Shown one piece after another: positions 62,601-64,000 of a stretch of 64,000 nucleotides of DNA. The stretch spans positions 19,120,029-19,184,028 of the forward strand of contig NC_092646.1 in NCBI RefSeq assembly GCF_039555335.1, written 5' to 3'. The position numbers and the translations under genes were made by a program. Positions within the stretch are counted from its first letter, which is position 1, and each line of letters starts with the position of its first letter. The notes under the pieces are model-generated. The model made no database searches. It was given only the letters and a program-made list of their open reading frames with translations, and was not told where the DNA came from. This DNA comes from Amphiura filiformis (lineage: Eukaryota; Echinodermata; Ophiuroidea; Amphilepidida; Amphiuridae).

Positions 62601-63913
62601 ATATGCAAACAACTTAGATCTAAACACTTGACTCTCACCTGTACACGTGAATCCATCACCTTGATATCCAGTTATACAGGCACAAGTAAAACTACCAACC
62701 TGATTGGTACATGTTGCAAAAGACTCACAGTTGTCCGTGTTAGACGCACATTCATCTGTATCTAGTAAAGCTACCAATCTCATTGGTACATATTGCATTA
62801 GTATGACAGATGTCCGGACTAGAAGCACATTCATCTACATCTAAAAGAAGACGAGTGAGTGGTAAATTCGTATACGTTGTATATGTATTAAGACATTTCC
62901 AAATTAAAGACGTCATCAATGACCAAAAGATTGAAATTTTGAGAGATATGCAAATAACATAGATCGAAACACTTGATTCTTACCTGTACACGTGACCCCA
63001 TTGCCTTCATATCCATTTATGCAGGCACAAGTATAGCTACCAACCTGATTGGTACATGTTGCCACAGAAGATTGACAGTTGTCCGTATTAGACGCACATT
63101 CATCTACATCTAAAAGAAGATGAGTGAGTGGTAAATTGTTATACATTGTATATGTATTAAGAAAATTCCAAATTAAAGACGTCATCATCGACAAAAAGAT
63201 TGAGATTTTGGGAGATATGCAAATAACTTAGATCTAACCACTTGACTCTCACCTGTACACGTGAATCCATCACCTTGATATCCAGTTATACATTCACAAG
63301 TAAAGCTACCAATCTCATTGGTACATATTGCATTAGTGTGACTATGACATATGTCCGGACTAGAAACACATTCATCGACATCTAAAAGGAGATGAGTGAG
63401 TGGTAAATTGTTATACATTGCATATGTATTAAGAAAATTCAGAATTAAAGACGTCATCAATGATTAAAAGATTGAGATTTTGGGAGATATGCAAATAACT
63501 TAGATCTAAACACTTGACTCTCACCTGTACACGTGAATCCATCACCGTCATATCCAGTTATGCAGGCACAAGTAAAGCCACCAACCTGATTGGTACATGT
63601 TGCCAGAGAATGACAGTTGTCCGTATTAGACGCACATTCATCTACATCTAAAAGAAGATGAGTGAGTGGTAAATTGTTATACATTGTATATGTATTAAGA
63701 AAATTCCAAATTAAAGACGTCATCATCGACTAAAAGATTGAGATTTTGGGAGATATGCAAATAACTTAGATCTAAACACTTGACTCTCACCTGTACACGT
63801 GAATCCATCACCGTCATATCCAGTTATGCAGGCACAAGTAAAGCCACCAACCTGATTGGTACATGTTGCCAGAGAATGACAGTTGTCCGTATTAGACGCA
63901 CATTCATCGACAT
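32610..63913 (-). CDS. adhesion G protein-coupled receptor, EGF-CA stalk + GAIN/GPS + 7TM (gene span, 5' incomplete)
   Basis: Spliced gene assembled from 25 exons, listed separately below. Reading down the minus strand: repeated calcium-binding EGF domains, a GAIN domain of about 220 residues, a GPS site, then seven membrane helices. This is the layout of adhesion GPCRs of the ADGRE/ADGRL4 type: plasma-membrane receptors that cleave themselves at the GPS and signal when the tethered peptide is exposed. Each junction from 49434 to 32610 keeps phase (1-0, 0-1, 1-1, 1-0, 0-2, 2-0, 0-2, 2-0, 0-1, 1-2, 2-0, 0-2, 2-0, 0), which is strong evidence that the chain is one transcript. EGF exons are phase 1-1. 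The start codon and signal peptide lie beyond base 64000. The cytoplasmic tail after TM7 is not found with confidence. Which vertebrate subfamily it is closest to is undecided. Confidence 0.9.
33257..33386 (-). CDS. TM6-TM7 exon 24
   Basis: 130-bp exon, phase 2 to 0, acceptor TTATAG, donor GTAACT. It encodes [15 protein letters not shown] (helix 6 with its toggle Trp) and [10 protein letters not shown] (helix 7). The 4.3-kb intron upstream holds the TTACCTACGAATAC element. Confidence 0.95.
33429..34087. mobile_element. foldback MITE, family A copy 2 (fuller length)
   Basis: Same ends and arms as the copy at 5613-6211 (TATGAACGTTTGGAC, TTTGATATCAGAA). It retains a longer, almost fully palindromic centre (CCGACGATCAATTG facing CAATTAATCGTCGG). 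It lies just upstream (minus-strand sense) of receptor exon 24, inside an intron. Confidence 0.88.
34225..36678. mobile_element. 2.4-kb element with TTACCTACGAATAC word array
   Basis: The ends share the inverted word ATGGTCGAATCCAACCAAAA (34234 onward; its complement at 36650-36672). The interior holds ten copies or close variants of TTACCTACGAATAC: seven on the plus strand (34606, 34796, 34985, 35369, 35738, 35759, 36108) and three on the minus (34954, 35334, 36469). No reading frame looks like a transposase. It sits in the intron between exons 23 and 24. Confidence 0.75.
37028..37116. mobile_element. MITE family D, half copy
   Basis: It matches the right arm of 48394-48700, including TTCATCTATTGCTATGGTAG and GACGGCGAATT. 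Confidence 0.75.
37671..37756 (-). CDS. TM5 end / third intracellular loop exon 23
   Basis: 86-bp exon, phase 0 to 2, acceptor ACATAG, donor GTAAGTATG. It encodes [11 protein letters not shown] then a basic, polar loop [13 protein letters not shown]. Confidence 0.9.
37971..38037 (-). CDS. ECL2 / TM5 exon 22
   Basis: 67-bp exon, phase 2 to 0, acceptor GAATAG, donor GTAAGTGG. It encodes K-C-W-L-P then [11 protein letters not shown]. The cysteine is the ECL2 partner of the TM3 cysteine, and F-x-x-P-A-L is the usual helix-5 motif. Confidence 0.93.
38559..38913. mobile_element. MITE family C, complete copy
   Basis: Ends CCAGCAAACACAAA and TTGTGTTTGCTGG. The left half is rich in AAACGTTATAAACG words. 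About 355 bp, in the intron between exons 21 and 22. Confidence 0.8.
39214..39283 (-). CDS. TM4 exon 21
   Basis: 70-bp exon, phase 1 to 2, acceptor TTTCAG, donor GTATGT. With the previous G it encodes [15 protein letters not shown], the usual helix 4. Confidence 0.92.
40030..40180 (-). CDS. TM3 exon 20
   Basis: 151-bp exon, phase 0 to 1, acceptor ATATAG, donor GTAAGAG. It contains the conserved helix 3: C (disulfide partner), [18 protein letters not shown]. It runs on through the second intracellular loop to the start of helix 4 (M-P-I-A-W-G). Confidence 0.95.
41209..41308 (-). CDS. TM2 exon 19
   Basis: 100-bp exon, phase 2 to 0, acceptor TTTACAG, donor GTATGT. It encodes [15 protein letters not shown], then L-V-F-V-T-G-I-D. 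The pattern I-H-x-N-L-x-x-S-L-L-L-A-x-L-V-F is diagnostic of helix 2 in this family. Confidence 0.94.
41748..41869. repeat. 61-bp tandem duplication
   Basis: Two copies containing ACATGTAATTTCTGCATGTT. Confidence 0.92.
42252..42364 (-). CDS. TM1 exon 18
   Basis: 113-bp exon, phase 0 to 2, acceptor CATCAG, donor GTAAGT. It encodes [18 protein letters not shown] and continues hydrophobic to V-V-S-K, matching the first helix of adhesion GPCRs (L-x-Y-x-G-x-x-I-S). Confidence 0.92.
42790..42895 (-). CDS. GPS exon 17 with cleavage site and tethered agonist
   Basis: 106-bp exon, phase 2 to 0, acceptor TTTGTAG, donor GTAATG. It encodes [10 protein letters not shown], then [15 protein letters not shown]. 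With exon 16 it gives the four GPS cysteines and the two tryptophans. Autoproteolysis in this family occurs between the residue after His and the following Thr/Ser, here H-M/T, leaving T-S-F-A-V-L-M as the predicted tethered agonist. Confidence 0.93.
43541..44797 (-). pseudogene. LINE reverse transcriptase, frameshifted
   Basis: It opens at [12 protein letters not shown] and [13 protein letters not shown], continues [13 protein letters not shown] and the catalytic Y-A-D-D-I-A-L-L. It ends with the thumb and C-terminal block ([20 protein letters not shown]). Frame changes near 44525 and 43955 break it into three pieces. Confidence 0.92.
44799..45227 (-). pseudogene. LINE AP-endonuclease fragment
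   Basis: The frame contains [13 protein letters not shown] and [12 protein letters not shown], the N-W-N-V and T-E-x-x-W blocks of LINE endonucleases. It stops at the junction with the RT frame. The second half of the endonuclease and the RT N-terminus are deleted. Confidence 0.88.
45450..45960. other. probable LINE leader and intron sequence
   Basis: GC-richer than its surroundings and adjoining the endonuclease frame. No separate gene is supported. An open plus-strand frame at 45749-45982 is antisense to GPS exon 16. Confidence 0.4.
45965..46017 (-). CDS. GPS exon 16 (first GPS cysteine)
   Basis: 53-bp exon, phase 0 to 2, acceptor TTTTTCAG, donor GTAATA. It encodes [18 protein letters not shown]. 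It supplies the first cysteine of the GPS motif and joins in phase to the exon that carries W-S-D-D-G-C. The exon is small, but the splice and phase fit make it convincing. Confidence 0.85.
46437..46621 (-). CDS. GAIN subdomain B exon 15
   Basis: 185-bp exon, phase 1 to 0, acceptor TTAACAG, donor GTAAGT. It encodes V-I-V-A-S-V-L-K-F followed by [12 protein letters not shown], then strands ending in I-T-Y-K-L-L-P. In GAIN domains this block precedes the final GPS strands. Confidence 0.87.
46816..46935 (-). CDS. GAIN domain exon 14
   Basis: 120-bp exon, phase 1 to 1, acceptor TTTCAG, donor GTAACA. It includes [11 protein letters not shown], a strand typical of GAIN domains. Confidence 0.85.
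47516..47776. mobile_element. MITE with imperfect terminal inverted repeats
   Basis: Ends GCAACCAGTCAAAGTC and GACTTTGAATGGTTGCG. Second-level inverted words GAGGGCCGATTGTTCCAT and ATGGAACAATCAGCCCTC. Confidence 0.75.
47993..48256. mobile_element. foldback MITE
   Basis: The ends TGTGACCTACTACCACGAAA and TTTCGTGGTAGTATGTCACA lead into arms sharing GTCGCAAGTTGGTAGTTTCG. 264 bp. Confidence 0.85.
48394..48700. mobile_element. foldback MITE, family D, complete copy
   Basis: Ends ATTCGCCGTCGAAGTGACGT and ACGTCACATCGACGGCGAAT, with arms of about 90 bases. It is only about 40 bases downstream of exon 13 in the receptor gene. Confidence 0.87.
48744..48852 (-). CDS. GAIN subdomain A exon 13
   Basis: 109-bp exon, phase 0 to 1, acceptor ACACAG, donor GTAAGT. 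It encodes [12 protein letters not shown] and D-Y-F-D-I-N-N-I, a charged helical segment. Phase fits both neighbours. Confidence 0.8.
49286..49434 (-). CDS. stalk / GAIN subdomain A exon 12
   Basis: 149-bp exon, phase 1 to 0, acceptor AAATCAG, donor GTATGA. It encodes about 49 residues including [12 protein letters not shown] and [11 protein letters not shown]. It has no EGF cysteine pattern and an acidic, helix-like composition. Its place between the last EGF and recognisable GAIN strands suggests it opens the helical GAIN subdomain. Confidence 0.8.
50194..50316 (-). CDS. EGF-CA exon 11
   Basis: 123-bp phase 1-1 exon, acceptor ACATAG, donor GTGAGAAC. It encodes [12 protein letters not shown] and [12 protein letters not shown]. 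It is the last EGF before the stalk and GAIN domain. Confidence 0.92.
50582..50700 (-). CDS. EGF exon 10, 5' border disrupted
   Basis: The domain reads [10 protein letters not shown] and [12 protein letters not shown], with donor GTAATG as in exon 9. The usual acceptor and the D-x-D/N-E-C opening are missing; a 162-bp MITE (50700-50861) begins where they should be. The frame stays open upstream through the MITE, so a cryptic AG inside it could still be used. Without one, the exon would be skipped, which phase 1-1 symmetry permits. The calcium-binding residues are lost in either case. Confidence 0.6.
50700..50861. mobile_element. MITE at the 5' border of EGF exon 10
   Basis: Ends CCAGTATATGAAAGTTTG and CAATTTTCATAGACTGG form imperfect inverted repeats. 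TA flanks each end (50698-50699 and 50862-50863). 162 bp. Confidence 0.78.
50961..51083 (-). CDS. EGF-CA exon 9
   Basis: 123-bp phase 1-1 exon, acceptor ATTAG, donor GTAATG. It encodes [12 protein letters not shown] and [12 protein letters not shown]. It is a close paralogue of exon 10 a few hundred bases downstream. Confidence 0.9.
52682..52957. mobile_element. Harbinger-like MITE
   Basis: Ends GGGACCGTTCACAAACACTT and AAGTGTTTGTGAACGGTCCC with TAA on both sides. 276 bp. Inserted in the left TTAGACCA-word array of the 4.8-kb element. Confidence 0.85.
52958..53145. repeat. TTAGACCAAATGGT-word array
   Basis: About nine variants of ACCATTTGGTCTAATA in a row, the same word as at 1200-1435 but in the other orientation. 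Confidence 0.8.
54305..54545. repeat. TTAGACCAAATGGT-word array
   Basis: About a dozen variants of TTATTAGACCAAACGG. A short continuation lies at 55135-55195. Confidence 0.8.
56610..56732 (-). CDS. EGF-CA exon 8
   Basis: 123-bp phase 1-1 exon, acceptor TACAG, donor GTGAGAA. It encodes [12 protein letters not shown] and [12 protein letters not shown]. It most resembles exon 11, so the two are an older duplicate pair now about 6 kb apart. Confidence 0.92.
57193..57380. repeat. AATA/AATC tetranucleotide microsatellite
   Basis: Consecutive AATC/AATA blocks followed by AAAC units, beginning just inside the intron below EGF exon 7. Confidence 0.93.
57403..57525 (-). CDS. EGF-CA exon 7
   Basis: 123-bp phase 1-1 exon, acceptor CACCAG, donor GTAAGA. 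It encodes [12 protein letters not shown] and [12 protein letters not shown]. An AATA/AATC-rich microsatellite begins about 25 bases inside the downstream intron. Confidence 0.92.
57837..58200. mobile_element. TTAA-flanked foldback MITE
   Basis: Bounded by TTAAGGGTACTACACCC and GGGTGTAGTACCCCTTAA. Arms of about 150 bases share TTTTGCATTTTTCTCAAAAA. 364 bp. Confidence 0.88.
58795..60735. mobile_element. 1.9-kb element with about 270-bp inverted arms
   Basis: The left arm contains CAGCTTCAGAACTAATAATT and GCGGAATGAAGTTAC; the right arm carries their complements (60675-60700 and 60487-60502). The termini are blurred. The interior has a GA microsatellite (59579-59600), G-rich sequence and no recognisable protein. 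Confidence 0.7.
59579..59600. repeat. GA microsatellite
   Basis: About eleven AG units. Confidence 0.93.
61215..61390. repeat. two adjacent palindromes
   Basis: The first (about 61218-61306) pairs TATTTATTGGTCGAGCTATG with CATAGCGAGACCAATAAATA. The second (about 61326-61386) pairs CATTATTATGTTTTGGATCC with GGATCCATCAAAACATAATA. Both are in the intron upstream (genomically lower side) of EGF exon 6. Confidence 0.85.
61562..61988. mobile_element. MITE family B, intact copy
   Basis: The ends TGTGACGTGTCATGTCAAAA and TTTTGACATGATACGTCACA extend as inverted repeats to CTTTTGGGCAGG. TA lies on each outer side, suggesting Tc1/mariner-type mobilisation. About 425 bp. Confidence 0.87.
62374..62496 (-). 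CDS. EGF-CA exon 6
   Basis: 123-bp phase 1-1 exon with donor GTGAGAG. It encodes [12 protein letters not shown] and [12 protein letters not shown]. It is the last unit of the tight array; the next exon downstream is almost 5 kb away. Confidence 0.92.
62639..62761 (-). CDS. EGF-CA exon 5
   Basis: 123-bp phase 1-1 exon. It opens D-T-D-E-C rather than D-V-D-E-C and carries [12 protein letters not shown]. Its acceptor (ACTAG) is supplied by the truncated EGF piece immediately upstream rather than by the intron found in sister units, so the polypyrimidine tract is poor and splicing may be weak. Confidence 0.8.
62762..62840 (-). pseudogene. truncated half EGF exon
   Basis: A 79-base piece has a normal 5' border (acceptor as in the other units, [12 protein letters not shown]) and encodes as far as C-T-N-E-I-G-S-F-T. 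It then runs directly into the start of the next EGF exon without a donor site. Read through in frame it meets TGA within a few codons, so it cannot be one fused exon. It belongs to the exon-3 subtype. It looks like the scar of an unequal exchange inside the array. Confidence 0.8.
62984..63109 (-). CDS. EGF-CA exon 4
   Basis: 126-bp phase 1-1 exon, donor GTAAG. It encodes [12 protein letters not shown] and [12 protein letters not shown], with Tyr in place of Phe in the hydroxylation consensus. All six cysteines are present. Confidence 0.92.
63253..63381 (-). CDS. EGF-CA exon 3
   Basis: 129-bp phase 1-1 exon, two codons longer than its neighbours. It encodes [12 protein letters not shown] and [12 protein letters not shown]. 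The spacing between the second and third cysteine is longer (CHSHTNAIC), which marks a second EGF subtype in the array. The hydroxylation consensus is intact. Confidence 0.92.
63525..63647 (-). CDS. EGF-CA exon 2
   Basis: 123-bp phase 1-1 exon, borders TAG/GTGAGAG. The encoded domain matches exon 1 residue for residue by eye, with D-V-D-E-C and [12 protein letters not shown]. The flanking introns are also near copies, so this is a very recent duplicate. Confidence 0.93.
63791..63913 (-). CDS. EGF-CA exon 1 of the visible array
   Basis: 123-bp phase 1-1 exon with acceptor TTTTAG and donor GTGAGAG. It encodes one EGF domain opening with D-V-D-E-C (calcium-binding consensus) and having six cysteines. 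The Asn/Asp beta-hydroxylation pattern C-x-N-x4-F-x-C-x-C is present ([12 protein letters not shown]). Its protein sequence appears identical to that of the next exon downstream. The array evidently continues past the right window edge. Confidence 0.93.
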
Positions 63914-64000
63914 CTAAAAGAAGATGAGTGAGTGGTAAATTGTCATACATTGCATATGTATTAAGAAAATTCCAAATTAAAGACGTCATCAATGGCTAAA

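Noticed and set aside
62374..63992. Regular repeats spaced about 266 bases, considered as a CRISPR-like array
   Set aside because: The repeats are EGF exons plus introns with GT/AG borders in a eukaryotic gene.

Overview
This is a window of animal nuclear DNA. It has small exons with GT/AG borders, long AT-rich introns, many short transposable elements and no bacterial gene organisation. EGF-like, discoidin and adhesion-GPCR domains, RTE-like and CR1/L2-like LINE remnants, hAT, Harbinger, TTAA-type and Tc1/mariner MITEs, and frequent TAGGCCTA-like words suggest a non-vertebrate deuterostome, probably an echinoderm. That placement is inference.

One gene dominates. On the minus strand, from beyond the right edge down to about 32.6 kb, I could assemble 25 exons of an adhesion GPCR. 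A run of calcium-binding EGF exons (six intact at 62.4-63.9 kb, then single exons at 57.4, 56.6, 51.0, 50.6 and 50.2 kb) leads into a GAIN domain (49.4-46.4 kb). A GPS autoproteolysis site is split over two exons (46.0 and 42.8 kb), and a complete seven-helix domain is split over eight exons (42.4-32.6 kb). From the first stalk exon below the EGF array through TM7 every junction keeps phase. The 5' end lies outside the window and the end of the cytoplasmic tail was not found. A second minus-strand gene is represented by two exons (19.9 and 17.8 kb) that encode one complete F5/8 type C (discoidin) domain.

The rest is mobile-element or repeat DNA, or sequence in which I see no gene. 0-16 kb: a GAA microsatellite; two inverted copies of a GGGAATTCCC-rich tandem repeat (1.4-2.1 and 15.0-15.8 kb); a foldback element (5.6 kb); a deleted Tc1/mariner-type transposon with long inverted repeats (8.4-9.8 kb); two hAT MITEs with 8-bp target duplications; and a 2.5-kb inverted-repeat element (11.9-14.4 kb). 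16-32 kb: LINE remnants, a piggyBac-like MITE, a three-level nest (MITE, solo LTR, hAT MITE) at 21.9-22.8 kb, a Harbinger-like element with a broken MYB/SANT reading frame (23.0-25.3 kb), a tRNA-like sequence, and a palindromic cluster very rich in GAGTC/GACTC (29.8-30.45 kb). Introns of the receptor gene hold a foldback element, a 2.4-kb element carrying ten copies of a TTACCTACGAATAC word, an RTE-like LINE, several MITEs, and a 4.8-kb element with diverged terminal inverted repeats.

The most notable points are the very recent exon-plus-intron amplification of EGF units in the receptor ectodomain, the MITE sitting on the 5' border of one EGF exon, and several repeat families with internal word arrays that I cannot assign to a named family. 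I did not find a convincing unknown biochemical system.
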